Source: Panulirus ornatus (lineage: Eukaryota; Arthropoda; Malacostraca; Decapoda; Palinuridae). Taken from it: a DNA stretch of 64,000 bases. Of this stretch, positions 38,857 through 51,099 are shown one piece after another. The notes below the pieces were generated by a model, which made no database searches, had not been told where the DNA came from, and saw only the letters and a list, made by a program, of their open reading frames with translations. The first letter of the stretch is position 1. The number at the start of each line of letters is the position of its first letter. The position numbers and the translations under genes are program-made. The stretch is from positions 20,828,018 through 20,892,017 of the forward strand of contig NC_092236.1 of the NCBI RefSeq assembly GCF_036320965.1, in the 5' to 3' direction.

Positions 38857-39770
38857 TGTTTCATTCTACTCATCTTTCATATCAATCTGCCTCTCTAGAT
38901 ATTCTTCCACTTAAAAATAATTCCAATGCACATAACACTATATCTGGATAATCCTGAAACAGTAACTCTTGAAAATCTCCCATCCTAAGAAGCTCACTTA
39001 TTGACAATCCATCTCTTGTGTGCTCTTCCCAATTTCTTTATCTTAACAAAAGAATTATCCACCATCATTACTAGTGACTGTAACATTGTAAGAGGTTTTC
39101 ACTGAAACCCTTTTAAAAACTCTCTTCTTGCACACTCTTCTCATCTTCATTTTCATCATTATATCTAAGTATATTCTATTCAAGTATTGAATAAACATCA
39201 AATTTTTACTTTCTCAAGTGTACTGTATTCAGCTGAGTAGAGTTCTGTTAGGAATTTATATAATATTCCCCCTCACAAATGCCTTTCAAATCTTTTAAAG
39301 CTCTCAGAACAATGCCAACTCTTTTTACTCACACAGTTTCCTCCTTTCACTAAATGTTTCTTGACATCTAAACTTATTCAAAGCTTCTAGTTTCAGTCTC
39401 TTCAAGGCTCTCAACATCTTTATCTTGTTTAATTTACCAGAATAATCTAAAATACTAACACAATGTACTGACTTGGGTAGAACATCATCATATTCATACA
39501 ATGCATGAGAATGCTGCCATTCACTGCTAACATGGCTGAACTTCATCCACCATTCTCTCATTTTCAATCTTAGTTCATAATCAACCTATAATGACACTTA
39601 GCCATGGTAACTTAAACAACTCAGATGCACTCAAACTTATTTTCATATCCATCAAGAAATACCTCCATGATTATAGATGAAATTAAATTAGAAAGCTGGT
39701 TTCCTCAGCTTAACCTTACTTACTAACTGAACTATTTTTGTCATGTTACGGTCTTTTACTTTATACATGT
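38857..39770. other. Stretch without recognised feature
   Basis: About 0.9 kb. An 80-codon minus-strand frame (39567-39325) ends in a basic segment (MLRALKRLKLEALNKFRC), but I recognise no family and would not call it a gene. Confidence 0.4.
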
Positions 39771-42618
39771 TTGCTGAAAAAAGGACTGGTGATTGGGAAT
39801 ACCTGGTTTAAAAAGCGAGATATACATAAGTATACGTATGTAAGTAGGAGAGATGGCCAGAGAGCGCTACTGGATTACGTGTTAATTGATAGACGCATGA
39901 AAGAGAGACTTTTGGATGTTAATGTGCTGAGAGGTGCAACTGGAGGGATGTCTGATCATTATCTTGTGGAGGCGAAGGTGAAGATTTGTGGGGGTTTTCA
40001 GAAAAGAAGAGAGAATGTTGGGGTGAAGAGAGTGGTGAGAGTAAGTGAGCTTGGGAAGGAGACTTGTGTGAGGAAGTACCAGGAGAGACTGAGTACAGAA
40101 TGGAAAAAGGTGAGAACAAAGGAGGTAAGGGGAGTGGGGAGGAATGGGATGTATTTAGGGAAGCAGTGATGGCTTGCGCAAAAGAAGCTTGTGGCATGAG
40201 AAGCGTGGGAGGTGGGTTGATTAGAAAAGGTAGTGAGTGGTGGGATGAAGAAGTAAGATTATTAGTGAAAGAGAAGAGAGAGGCATTTGAACGATTTTAG
40301 CAGGGAAAAAATGCAAATGAGTGGGAGAGGTATAAAAGAAAGAGGCAGGAGGTCAAGAGAAAGGTGCAAGAGGTGAAAAAGAGGGCAAATGAGAGTTGGG
40401 GTGAGAGAGTATCATTAAATTTCAGGGAGAATAAAAAGATGTTTTGGAAGGAGGTAAATAAAGTGCGTAAGACAAGGGAGCAAATGGGAACTTTAGTGAA
40501 GGGCACTAATGGGGAGGTGATAACAAGTAGTGGTGATGTGAGAAGGAGATGGAATGAGTATTTTGAAGGTTTGTTGAATGTGTTTGATGATAGAGTGGCA
40601 GATGTGGGGTGTCTTGGTTGACGTGGTGTGCAAAGTGAGAGGGTTAGGGAAAATGATTTGGTAAATAGAGAAGAGGTAGTAAAAGCTTTACGGAAGATGA
40701 AAGCCGGCAAAGCAGCAGGTTTGGATGGTATTGCAGTGGAATTCATTAAAAAAGGGGGTGACTGTATTGTTGACTGGTTGGTAAGGTTATTTAATGTATG
40801 TATGATTCATGGTGAGGTGCCTGAGGATTGGCGGAATGCTTGCATAGTGCCATTGTACAAAGGCAAAGGGGATAAGAGTGAGTGCTCAAATTACAGAGGT
40901 ATAAGTTTGTTGAGTATTCCTGGTAAATTATATGGGAGGGTATTGATTGAGAGGGTGAAGGCATGTACAGAGCATCAGATTGGGGAAGAGCAGTGTGGTT
41001 TCAGAAGTGGTAGAGGATGTGTGGATCAGGTGTTTGCTTCGAAGAATGTATGCGAGAAATACTTAGAAAAACAAATGGATTTGTATGTAGCATTTATGGA
41101 TCTGGAGAAGGCATATGATAGAGTTGATAGAGATGCTCTGTGGAAGGTTTTAAGAATATATGGTGTGGGAGGCATGTTGTTAGAAGCAGTGAAAAGTTTT
41201 TATCGAGGATGTAAGGCATGTGTACGTGTAAGAAGAGAGGAACGTGATTGGTTCTCAGTGAATGTAGGTTTGCGGCAGGGGTGTGTGATGTCTCCATGGA
41301 TGTTTAATTTGTTTATGGATGGGGTTGTTAGGGAGGTGAATGCAAGAGTTTTGGAAAGAGGGGCAAGTATTCAGTCTGTTGTGGATGAGAGAGCTTGGGA
41401 AGTGAGTCAGTTGTTGTTCGCTGATGATACAGCGCTGGTGGCTGGTTCATGTGAGAAACTGCAGAAGCTGGTGACTGAGTTTGGTAAGGTGTGTGAAAGA
41501 AGAAAGTTAAGAGTAAATGTGAATAAGAGCAAGGTTATTAGGTACAGTAGGGTTGAGGGTCAAGTCAATTGGGAAGTAAGTTTGAATGGAGAAAAGCTGG
41601 AGGAAGTGAAGTGTTATAGATATCTGGGAGTGGATTTGGCAGCGGATGGAACCATGGAAGCGGAAGTGAATCATAGGGTGGGGGAGGGGGCGAAAATTCT
41701 GGGAGCCTTGAAGAATGTTTGGAAGTCGAGAACATTATCTCGAAAAGCAATGGGTATGTTTGAAGGAATAGTGGTTCCAACAATGTTGTATGGTTGCGAG
41801 GCGTGGGCTATGGATAGAGTTGTGCGCAGGAGGGTGGATGTGCTGGAAATGAGATGTTTGAGGACAATATGTGGTGTGAGGTGGTTTGATCGAGTAAGTA
41901 ATGTAAGAGTGAGAGAGATGTGTGGAAATAAAAAGAGTGTGGTTGAGAGAGCAGAAGAGGGTGTTTTGAAATGGTTTGGTCACATGGAGAGAATGAGTGG
42001 GGAAAGATTGACCAAGAGGATATATGTGTCATAGGTGGAGGGAACGAGAAGTGAGAGACCAAATTGGAGGTGGAAAGATGGAGTGAAAAAGATTTTGAGT
42101 GATCGGGGCCTGAACATGCAGGAGGGTGAAAGGCGTGCAAGGAATAGAGTGAATTGGAACGATGTGGTATACCGGGGTCGATGTGCTGTCAATGGATTGA
42201 ACCAGGGCATGTGAAGCGTCTGGGGTAAACCATGCAAAGTGTGTGGGGCCTCGATGTAGAAAGGGAGCTGTGGTTTCGGTGCATTATTACATGACAGCTA
42301 GAGACTGAGTGTGAACGAATGGGGCCTTTGGTGTTTTTCCTAGTGCTACCTCGCACACATGAGGGGGGAGGGGGTTGTTATTCCATGTGTGGCGAGGTGG
42401 TGATGGGAACAAATAAAGGCAGACAGTATGAATTATGTACATGTGTATATATTTATATGTCTGTGTGTGTATATATATGTGTACATTGAGATGTATAGGT
42501 ATGTATATTGTGCGTGTGTGGACATGTATGTATATACATGTGTATGTGGGCGGGTTGGGCCATTCTTTCGTCTGTTTCCTTGCGCTACCTCGCTAACGCG
42601 GGAGACAGCGACAAAGCA
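39771..42618 (+). mobile_element. RTE-like LINE copy 13, nearly complete RT
   Basis: Starts within the endonuclease domain (EKGLVIGNTWFKKRD) and contains the rest of the element to the conserved 3' end (about 42581-42618) with an A-rich tail. Lesions seen: a 1-nt deletion near 40130, TAG near 40298, TGA near 40620, an in-frame loss of one Lys codon near 41747, and TAG near 42031. The RT between 40628 and 42030 is uninterrupted. The 3' UTR is of the long type. Confidence 0.92.
40628..42034 (+). pseudogene. RT ORF of LINE copy 13 (468 codons)
   Basis: Reverse transcriptase with every recognisable motif in order: KMKAGKAAGLDG, IVPLYKGKGDKSE, QCGFRSGRGCVDQ, FMDLEKAYDRVDR (A), GLRQGCVMSPWMFNLFMD (B), LFADDTALVAGS (C), LRVNVNKSKVIRYS (D), YRYLGVDLAADG (E), then GCEAWAMDRVVRRR and KWFGHMERMS. 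It copies the element's own RNA at the nicked target. The frame is cut by TAG at 42032-42034, just before the final segment. Upstream endonuclease codons lie in other frames, so the copy is not functional as it stands. Confidence 0.9.
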
Positions 42619-42632
42619 AAATAAAAAAAAAA

Positions 42633-42651
42633 TTATTATTATTATTATTAT
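42633..42651. repeat. (TTA)n microsatellite between LINE tails
   Basis: Six TTA units join the A-rich tail of copy 13 to the inverted tail of copy 14. Confidence 0.9.
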
Positions 42652-42837
42652 ACTTTGTCGCTGTCTCCCGTGTTTGCGAGGTAGCACAAGGAAACAGACG
42701 AAAGAAATGGCCCAACCCCCCCCCCCCATACACATGTATATACATACGCCCACACACGCAAATATACATACCTACACAGCTTTCCATGGTTTACCCCAGA
42801 CGCTTCACATGCCTTGATTCAATCCACTGACAGCACG

Positions 42838-43950
42838 TCAACCCCGGTATACCACATCGCTCCAATTCACTCTATTCCTTGCCCTCCTTTCACCCTCCTG
42901 CATGTTCAGGCCCCGATCACACAAAATCTTTTTCACTCCATCTTTCCACCTCCAATTTGGTCTCCCTCTTCTCCTTGTTCCCTCCACCTCCGACACATAT
43001 ATCCTCTTGGTCAATCTTTCCTCACTCATCCTCTCCATATGCCCAAACCACTTCAAAACACCCTCTTCTGCTCTCTCAACCACGCTCTTTTTATTTCCAC
43101 ACATCTCTCTTACCCTTACGTTGCTCACTCGATCAAACCACCTCACACCACACATTGTCCTCAAACATCTCATTTCCAGCACATCCATCCTCCTGCGCAC
43201 AACTCTATCCATAGCCCACGCCTCGCAACCATACAACATTGTTGGAACCACTATTCCTTCAAACATACCCATTTTTGCTTTCCGAGATAATGTTCTCGAC
43301 TTCCACACATTCTTCAAGGCCCCCAGGATTTTCGCCCCCTCCCCCACCCTATGATCCACCTCCGCTTCCATGGTTCCATCCGCTGCCAGATCCACTCCCA
43401 GATATCTAAAACACTTCATTTCCTCCAGTTTTTCTCCATTCAAACTCACCTCCCAATTGACTTGACCCTCAACCCTACTGTACCTAATAACCTTGCTCTT
43501 ATTCACATTTACTCTTAACTTTCTTCTTCCACACACTTTTCCAAACTCAGTCACCAGCTTCTGCAGTTTCTCACATGAATCAGCCACCAGCGCTGTATCA
43601 TCAGCGAACAACAACTGACTCACTTCCCAAGCTCTCTCATCCCAAACAGACTTCATACTTGCCCCTCTTTCCAAAACTCTTGCATTTACCTCCCTAACAA
43701 CCCCATCCATAAACAAATTAAACAACCATGGAGACATCACACACCCCTGCCGCAAACCTACATTCACTGAGAACCAATCACTCTCCTCTCTTCCTACACG
43801 TACACATGCCTTACATCCTCGATAAAAACTTTTCACTGCTTCTAACAACTTTCCTCCCACACCATATATTCTTAATACCTTCCACAGAGCATCTCTATCA
43901 ACTCTATCATATGCCTTCTCCAGATCCATAAATGCTACATACAAATCCAT
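42838..43950 (-). pseudogene. RT ORF (C-terminal part) of LINE copy 14
   Basis: 370 codons from the Met in QMDLYVAFMDLEKAYDRVD through motif B (GLRQGCVMSPWLFNLFMD), motif C (LFADDTALVADS), motif E (FRYLGVDLAADG), GCEAWAMDRVVRRR and KWFGHMERMSEER to the short terminus VYRG. All catalytic Asp residues are present. It is continuous in frame with the upstream ORF 44652-43981 except for the one nonsense codon. Confidence 0.9.
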
Positions 43951-43980
43951 TTGCTTTTCTAAGTATTTCTCACATACATT

Positions 43981-44652
43981 CTACAAAGCAAACACCTGAT
44001 CCACACATCCTCTACCACTTCTGAAACCACACTGCTCTTCCCCAATCTGATGCTCTGTACATGCCTTCACCCTCTCAATCAATACCCTCCCATATAATTT
44101 ACCAGGAATACTCAACAAACTTATACCTCTGTAATTTAAGCACTCACTCTTATCCCCTTTGCCTTTGTACAATGGCACTATGCATGCATTCCGCCAATCC
44201 TCAGGCACCTCACCATGAGTCATACATACATTAAATAACCTTACCAACCAGTCAACAATACAGTCACCCCCTTTTTTAATAAATTCCACTGCAAGACCAT
44301 CCAAACCTGCTGCCTTGCCGGCTTTCATCTTCCGCAAAGCTTTCACTACCTCTTCTCTGTTTACCAAATCATTTTCCCTAACCCTCTCACTTTGCACACC
44401 ACCTCGACCAAAACACCCTATATCTGCCACTCTATCATCAAACACATTCAACAAACCTTCAAAATACTCACTCCATCTCCTTCTCACATCACCACTACTT
44501 GTTATCACTTCCCCATTTGCGCCCTTCACTGAAGTTCCCATTTGCTCCCTTGTCTTACGCACTTTATTTACCTCCTTCCAGAACATCTTTTCATTCTCCC
44601 TAAAATTTAATGATACTCTCTCACCCCAACTCTCATTTGCCCTTTTTTTCAC
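43981..44652 (-). pseudogene. RT ORF (N-terminal part) of LINE copy 14
   Basis: 223 codons of linker and RT fingers: MFWKEVNKVRKTREQMGTS, SGDVRRRWSEYFEGLLNVFD, KMKAGKAAGLDGLAVEF, GEVPEDWRNACIVPLYKGKG, GISLLSIPGKLYGRVL, QCGFRSGRGCVDQVFAL. It ends at the nonsense codon. The endonuclease domain is absent because of 5' truncation. Confidence 0.88.
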
Positions 44653-44736
44653 CTAAAAACAAATTCCACATAAATTGTCTATCATTTATAAAAGTAAGTA
44701 GTTTTATCATGAAAGTAAGGTGTGTGTGCAAACTGG

Positions 44737-45535
44737 TAGAGAGAGGGGTGAATGGTGGGTCTGCAGCAGGGGTGTATGATGTCACTAAGGCTATCTAATT
44801 TGTTCATGCAATGGGTGATGAGGAAGGTAAATACAAGGGTCTTAGAGAGAGGGGGCAGGTATGCTATCTGCTGGGGGTTGGGGGACTGGAAGATGAGTCA
44901 ATTGTTACTTACTTATGACACACTGCTGGTGGCAGACTTGAGTGAGAAACTGCAAAAGCTGGTGTCCGAGTTTAAGGAAAAGTGTGAAAGAAGCAAACTG
45001 AAAATAAATGTGAATAAAAGGAAGTTTATTAGCTATAGCAGTGCAAAGAGACAAGTTAGTTGAGGAGCTAATTTGAGAAGAAAACTTGGAGGAAGTGTTT
45101 TATATACCTGATAGTGCAAAAGGCAGCGAATGAAAGCCGTGATGAGTCATGGGTAAGTGAGGCATGGAAGATGGTCAAGTCTGAAAGCACAGTTGTCCTG
45201 ATGCTGTTGTACAGATGGGAGGCATGGGCTATAAATGATACTGTATAGAGGAGGGGCAAATGTGCTGAAATGTTTGAGGACAATGTGAGGATGGTTGAGA
45301 TGACTGTGGAGGAAGAGCTGAAATGGTTTAGACATATGGAAAGAATGAGTGAGAAGAGGATAACAAAGAGAAATGTTTTGGAAGTGGAGAGGACAAGGAG
45401 AAGGTGAAGAACAAGTTGGAGACGGAAGGACAGAGTTAATAGGATTTTGAGTGCTTCGGCCCTGAAAATGCAACAGGGTGAAAGGTGTGCACCAAAGAAA
45501 GTGAACTGGAGCAATGTGGTATACAGGGGGTGATG
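44737..45535 (+). mobile_element. Old, divergent copy of the LINE family (copy 15)
   Basis: Plus-strand match from motif B (GLQQGCMMSLRLSNLF, about 44757-44805) to the ORF terminus (VNWSNVVYRG, about 45500-45533). Motif C reads LLLTYDTLLVADL, so one catalytic Asp and the Phe are lost. Identity to the other copies is much lower than theirs to one another. No conserved 3' end follows; the match stops near 45535. Confidence 0.75.
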
Positions 45536-45544
45536 ATCTATCAC

Positions 45545-46848
45545 TGGAAAGAAGTAAAAAAGCAGCCAGGGAAAAGCACAAAAAAGTCTGAGCTCTCTTG
45601 TATGCTCATATGGCTCCGTTCATAGGTGAGAAATAAAATTTGTGCACCAAGTTTGAGAAGACATTGTTGACATGAATTTTGAATTTCCATGATGAAGTTC
45701 TTTCTCCAATTAAATTCCTAAACTAGGTTCAGTCTGAATCTGAGCAAATCTGTCCTTGGCTAAATAACGTCCACTGTTCTATCAATACCTGTATCTGATA
45801 ATGTACTAAAGTACATCTTTTTACAAGCTTTATTTTTCTGGCAGCCTATTTCTACCTGTTACTCCAATTATATTTTTGTCGATAACATTCACTCAATAAA
45901 TTAGGACTAAAAGATCTTCCATAGATTTTACCTCGCAAAAAACTCATCCACTTCTACCCAAAATGCAGTCTTGACTCCCTGTACTCATGATTATATGGTA
46001 CAAAAGAAAATACCATCAAAGCTCAAAAATCCAAATTTCAAGTAAGCATACAGCTCATAAATTGATATAGTTTCAGATCTAAAGCATATGATGCTTGCTA
46101 TATAACAAAAAGCTAATATATGAAAAAAATCAGATAACTTTTTTTTAGCATGCAAACCTTCTAAAAAGGATAATGTTGGAAAAACAACAATTTGCAAATC
46201 AGAGGCAATGTAATGTCATCTTAAAATTTCGTGCTAACCTTGAAACATAAAAAGGGTATGACTAATCATAATTCAATGTACAAAATGAAGTTAGCAGTGT
46301 AGTGTATGAAGCAGTGTAGTGTCCAAGTGGTTTAAGCAATGCAGTAATGAAAAGGTGCCTATTTCTGGCTCTCTTTTATGTGAAAAGGCCTGACAGTTTC
46401 TACGTTAAAAACTGAGAAATCTTCAGGAACCTACACTTAGCTTGGCCCAAAGGTTTTCAGATCTTTTAGTCTTGACTGTCAAATAACAAAGCTTAACTTA
46501 TCCAGTCCAATTATGTGCTTGACAGCAATGCAGTCAACCTTATTATCACATCATTCATCTTTAATATCCAATGCCTTCTCTTCCATAACTAATGCCATTC
46601 TCTAACAAATGTGTTCATGCATTTTTCCTCCATTCTTCATTAAGGATTCTTTTTCCAACTCTGCCTCACATATGTCATACATATTCAAGCCTTTTTTAAC
46701 CTAAAGAAGTGTGTGTAAGTTTCATTTGTTTTATGCCGTAATTCAACCCTCTCACATAATACCGAGTCATGCCTGGAAAAGCCATAAAATCATACATAAC
46801 GAAAACCTGATCTTGGCTTAAAAACTGTTACAACAGTAACTGTCATAC
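45545..46848. other. Stretch downstream of the last ABHD12 exon seen
   Basis: About 1.3 kb AT-rich. By gene orientation it should be ABHD12 intron or the way to its final exon (a short C-terminal one is expected, entered in phase 2). I searched by eye and could not identify that exon. Confidence 0.4.
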
Positions 46849-46976
46849 CTGAGAATCTGTGGTAGTTCAGGAGCACGGCATATGTATTTATGAGCATAAC
46901 CAAATTTGGCAGGAAACTCCACAAACTTCACTGGTGGAGCACTCTCTGGGCGCACTCTTTGGGCTGTCTCATACAA
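46849..46976 (-). CDS. ABHD12: ABHD12-like lipase, exon with catalytic His
   Basis: 128-nt exon with acceptor TTTTTTGTAG before 46976 and donor GTATGA after 46849. It encodes LYETAQRVRPESAPP, then KFVEFPAKFGYAHKYICR and APELPQIL plus two bases of the next codon. The His in GYAHKYI sits where the catalytic His of the ABHD12 Ser-Asp-His triad is found (His372 in human). ABHD12 is an ER membrane serine hydrolase that degrades lysophosphatidylserine and related lipids. This exon enters in phase 0, matching the preceding exon, and leaves in phase 2. The final exon is not identified. Assignment is from memory of the family sequence. Confidence 0.88.
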
Positions 46977-47200
46977 CTACAAAAAATAGTGGAATAAATA
47001 AATTAAATCTTTATATATAATTCTAACATATCTACAATTCATAATCTTACAGTTACTAAAACTGCTGATAACTTTATAAGTTGGAGATGGATAACAGGTC
47101 AAAAAGAAGAGACAAAAACAAGATGATTAGTACAGCTTTCTTTGGGTAACAAAGGAAGGACCAGTAATAAGTCATGGCCTAAGATCAAAAGATGACTCAC

Positions 47201-47362
47201 CTTTTGACCTAATGCAAAAGGAACAACAAGGTCATCTTCAGCATGCAGAATAAGGACTGGAGTCTGAACATGCACAATATGGTCGTCACTACGGAAGTCA
47301 ATCCCAGAAGTTGCCAAAGGCTCCAAGAATAACCACTCAAACCTTGGCATTTTGCGGAATAT
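47201..47362 (-). CDS. ABHD12: ABHD12-like lipase, exon with catalytic Asp
   Basis: 162-nt exon (54 codons, phase 0 to phase 0) with acceptor TGCTTTTCAG before 47362 and donor GTGAGT after 47201. It encodes IFRKMPRFEWLFLEPLATSG, then IDFRSDDHIV and VLILHAEDDLVVPFALGQK. The LILHAEDDxVVPF block is the hallmark of ABHD12-type hydrolases and holds the catalytic Asp (Asp333 in human). The protein context (aromatic FEWLFLEP, then SGIDF) matches the animal ABHD12 order without gaps. The intron upstream of this exon, about 4.7 kb, holds two LINE insertions. Confidence 0.92.
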
Positions 47363-47439
47363 CTGAAAAGCAATACAAAAATATATGATATTTGTTTCAA
47401 GTAATGCCTAAGCACCTCTCTTTATATCTTTCACTAACA

Positions 47440-48360
47440 ACTTAACTTCCTTATCTAACAACTCGCTTCCCTATCTCGCATGCCCACAACCTACCATTCA
47501 CACACCACACACTACTCTTGGACATGTAAGCACATGTATGCACTGCTTACCTAAACATCTCCCATTCCTCATTCACCCCCAGTTTCATTCACTCTCACCT
47601 TCTACCATTCTTCACTCACTCTATCCTGGTATCTCCCCACACAAGCCACTTTTTCATTCTCACTCACTTCCACCATCCTTCTCATTTCCTCTCTTTCTGA
47701 AGCCTTTATAAACTTTCATCCTCACTTTCACCATGAAGTAATAAGACATCCCATCAGCTGCCCCTTTGAGCATATTCACATTCAGAAGTCTTTCTTTAGC
47801 ATGCTCATCAATTAAGGCATGATCCAATAATGCCTGCTTATCATCAGCCCTACTCATCCATGTACACTTATGTATGCCCCTCTTTTTAAATCAAGTATTC
47901 CCAATCATGAGTGCTTTTCAGCACACAGCTCAACTAGCTGTTCACCATTTTCATTCACTTCATCCATGCTCGTATTCACATCAAACACCAATATTGCACA
48001 ATTCCTCACCAAAATTGTTGACATACTCACTCAGCTCCTTCCACACATTGCCTCTCTTCCTTAATCCGTTTGCTACTGGCTGCATAAGTATTAACAATCA
48101 TCCACCTCATATAATCATTCATTTTCACCCACATCTTTCTGGGGATCACAACCTTAAACTCTACACATTCCCTACAACTTCTTCAGCAAAAGTGCCACCC
48201 CTTTCTTTGCTTTCACCATCACACTAATCCCAGACTTTAACCCTAGAACATTCTCAAAATGCAACTGAAACTGCTTGTCTTTTACTGTGATGGACAATAA
48301 GTCATCTATACTCCTAGCCAGAGCAGATAATGCTATAATTGCAAGAAATTTCAATCCAGG
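47440..48360 (-). mobile_element. Old divergent endonuclease fragment of the LINE family (copy 16)
   Basis: Minus-strand pieces match the endonuclease and linker: ENVLGLKSGISV (about 48255-48215), KGVALLLKK (about 48205-48175), then, after decay, DDKQALLDHALIDEHAKERL (about 47845-47790), VNMLKGAADGMSYYFMVKV (SDHxLV degraded) and a linker-like part to about 47440. No RT. It lies inside an ABHD12 intron and is much older than copy 17. Confidence 0.7.
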
Positions 48361-49130
48361 TTAAAAATTCTATTCATATTTGTTTGTTTACTTATTACTA
48401 CTTTTCAATATACTGAAAGGGATAGTTCTGTTTGTATCATTTCCCTCTACTGAAGGGATGATTTTGTTTGTATCAAATGCTTAGAAAATGCTGATCCAAG
48501 CCCTTGAACTAATGCTATTGCAACTCATGCACCCCTCCTCCCTCCTACAGACATCATCCCTAACCTCACACCAAGATAATAATTTGCTCAGCTTCTCTTT
48601 CCATCTACTTTAAAAATTCAACGAACTGGAATAATCGAAAGGATAATCATTAAGTTAGTATATCAATACTGTTACAATATTGATGACATCACTCAACGAA
48701 GAGTGGCAATAAATCTAATCATTTGCTTTTTCACTTACTAGGTATATCACATACAGATCTGAGACCATATTTTGAGGGGCCATGTTTCCAAAATCGATAA
48801 AACTCTAAACACTGAACACTGACTGATCCTGGGGATTATGGATCTTGAAACTCTGCCTGTACTTACTTTACTGAAATACAACTTTTTAAATTTCTTTTCA
48901 CCATTCTTACTCACAGTTTTAGCTATTGGGTTTTTCATCTTTAATTTGTGATGAAATTTCCTTTAGCTGAGGCCTTCTGATTCTGATCATGTTTACCTTT
49001 TCCATTCAAAGTGCATACTTCATTGAGAGCTACAAAACTTTCCATGTAAATTACACTCCAAAGACCTATCTTATGATTAACTACATCGACAAGATTTTAT
49101 GACTGAACAGTAATTTTTTTTCTTTTCTTT
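48361..49130. other. Intronic stretch without recognised feature
   Basis: About 770 nt AT-rich between two LINE insertions in the ABHD12 intron. A poly-T run at 49114-49131 is the tail of copy 17. Confidence 0.5.
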
Positions 49131-49609
49131 TGCTTTGTCGCTGTCTCCCGCATTTGCGAGGTAGCGCAAGGAAACAGACGAAAGAAATGGCCCAACCCAC
49201 CCCCATACACATGTATATACATACGTCCACACACGCAAATATACATACCTACACAGCTTTCCATGGTTTACCCCAGACGCTTCACATGCCCTGATTCAAT
49301 CCACTGACAGCACGTCAACCCCGGTATACCACATCGATCCAATTCACTCTATTCCTTGCCCTCCTTTCACCCTCCTGCATGTTCAGGCCCCGATCACACA
49401 AAATCTTTTTCACTCCATCTTTCCACCTCCAATTTGGTCTCCCACTTCTCCTCGTTCCCTCCACCTCCGACACATATATCCTCTTGGTCAATCTTTCCTC
49501 ACTCATTCTCTCCATGTGCCCAAACCATTTCAAAACACCCTCTTCTGCTCTCTCAACCACGCTCTTTTTATTTCCACACATCTCTCTTACCCTTACGTTA
49601 CTTACTCGA

Positions 49610-50953
49610 TCAAACCACCTCACACCACACACTGTCCTCAAACATCTCATTTCCATGCACATCCATCCTCCTGCGCACAACTCTATCCATAGCCCATGCC
49701 TTGCAACCATACAACATTGTTGGAACCACTATTCCTTCAAACATACCCATTTTTGCTTTCCGAGATAATGTTCTCGACTTCCACACATTCTTCAAGGCTC
49801 CCAGGATTTTCGCCCCCTCCCCCACCCTATGATCCACTTCCGCTTCCATGGTTCCATCCGCTGCCAGATCCACTCCCAGATATCTAAAACACTTTACTTC
49901 CTCCAGTTTTTCTCCATTCAAACTTACCTCCCAATTGACTTGACCTTCAACCCTACTGTACCTAATAACCTTGCTCTTATTCACATTTACTCTTAACTTT
50001 CTTCTTTCACACACTTTACCAAACTCAGTCACCAGCTTCTGCAGTTTCTCACATGAATCAGCCACCAGCGCTGTATCATCAGCGAACAACAACTGACTCA
50101 CTTCCCAAGCTCTCTCATCCCCAACAGACTTCATACTTGCCCCTCTTTCCAAAACTCTTGCATTCACCTCCCTAACAACCCCATCCATAAACAAATTAAA
50201 CAACCATGGAGACATCACACACCCCTGCCGCAAACCTACATTCACTGAGAACCAATCACTTTCCTCTCTTCCTACACGTACACATGCCTTACATCCTCGA
50301 TAAAAACTTTTCACTGCTTCTAACAACTTGCCTCCTATACCATATATTCTTAATACCTTCCACAGAGCATCTTTATCAACTCTATCATATGCCTTCTCCA
50401 GATCCATAAATGCTACATACAAATCCATTTGCTTTTCTAAGTATTTCTCACATACATTCTTCAAAGCAAACACCTGATCCACACATCCTCTACCACTTCT
50501 GAAACCACACTGCTCTTCCCCAATCTGATGCTCTGTACATGCCTTCACCCTCTCAATCAATACCCTCTCATATAATTTACCAGGAATACTCAACAAACTT
50601 ATACCTCTGAAATTTGAGCACTCACTCTTATCCCCTTTGCCTTTGTACAATGGCACTATGCACACATTCCGCCAATCCTCAGGCACCTCACCATGAGTCA
50701 TACATACATTAAATAACCTTACCAACCAGTCAATAATACAGTCACCCCCTTTTTTAATAAATTCCACTGCAAGACCATCCAAACCTGCTGCCTTGCCGGC
50801 TTTCATCTTCCCCAAAGCTTTTACTACCTCTTCTCTGTTTACCAAATCATTTTCCCTAACCCTCTCACTTTGCACACCACCTCGACCAAAACACCCTATA
50901 TCTGCCATTCTATCATCAAACACATTCAACAAACCTTCGAAATACTCACTCAC
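49610..50953 (-). pseudogene. RT ORF of LINE copy 17 (447 codons)
   Basis: Open from SEYFEGLLNVFDD through KAGKAAGLDG, IVPLYKGKGD, QCGFRSGRGCVDQ, FMDLEKAYDRVDK (A), GLRQGCVMSPWLFNLFMD (B), LFADDTALVADS (C) and FRYLGVDLAADG (E) to GCKAWAMD. A 1-nt insertion near 49657 then shifts the frame. The remaining C-terminus continues at 49710-49315 in another frame. Catalytic residues are intact; inactive because of the frame breaks on both sides. Confidence 0.9.
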
Positions 50954-51099
50954 TCCATCTTCTCACATCACCACTACTTGTTATCACCTCCCCATTTGCG
51001 CCCCTCACCGAAGTTCCCATTTGCTCCCTTGTCTTACGCACTTTATTCACCTCCTTCCAGAACATCTTTTTATTCTCCCTAAAATTTAATGATACTCTC

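Larger units (their letters stand above)
42653..44654 (-). mobile_element. RTE-like LINE copy 14, 5'-truncated, short 3' UTR
   Basis: The conserved 3' end at 42653-42690 and a short-type 3' UTR are followed by the RT ORF from about 44652 down to 42838. The only break I see in about 600 codons is a single nonsense change near 43983 (AAG to TAG in FALKNVCEK). 5' truncation is at 44654, in the linker (VKKRANESWGERVS). It faces copy 13 tail to tail. Confidence 0.92.

Noticed and set aside
39325..39567. 80-codon minus-strand ORF with a basic C-terminus as a gene
   Set aside because: No start context, splice sites or family resemblance; length is within chance for this composition.
45545..46848. 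Search for the last ABHD12 exon
   Set aside because: No convincing acceptor plus short C-terminal frame in phase 2 could be supported.
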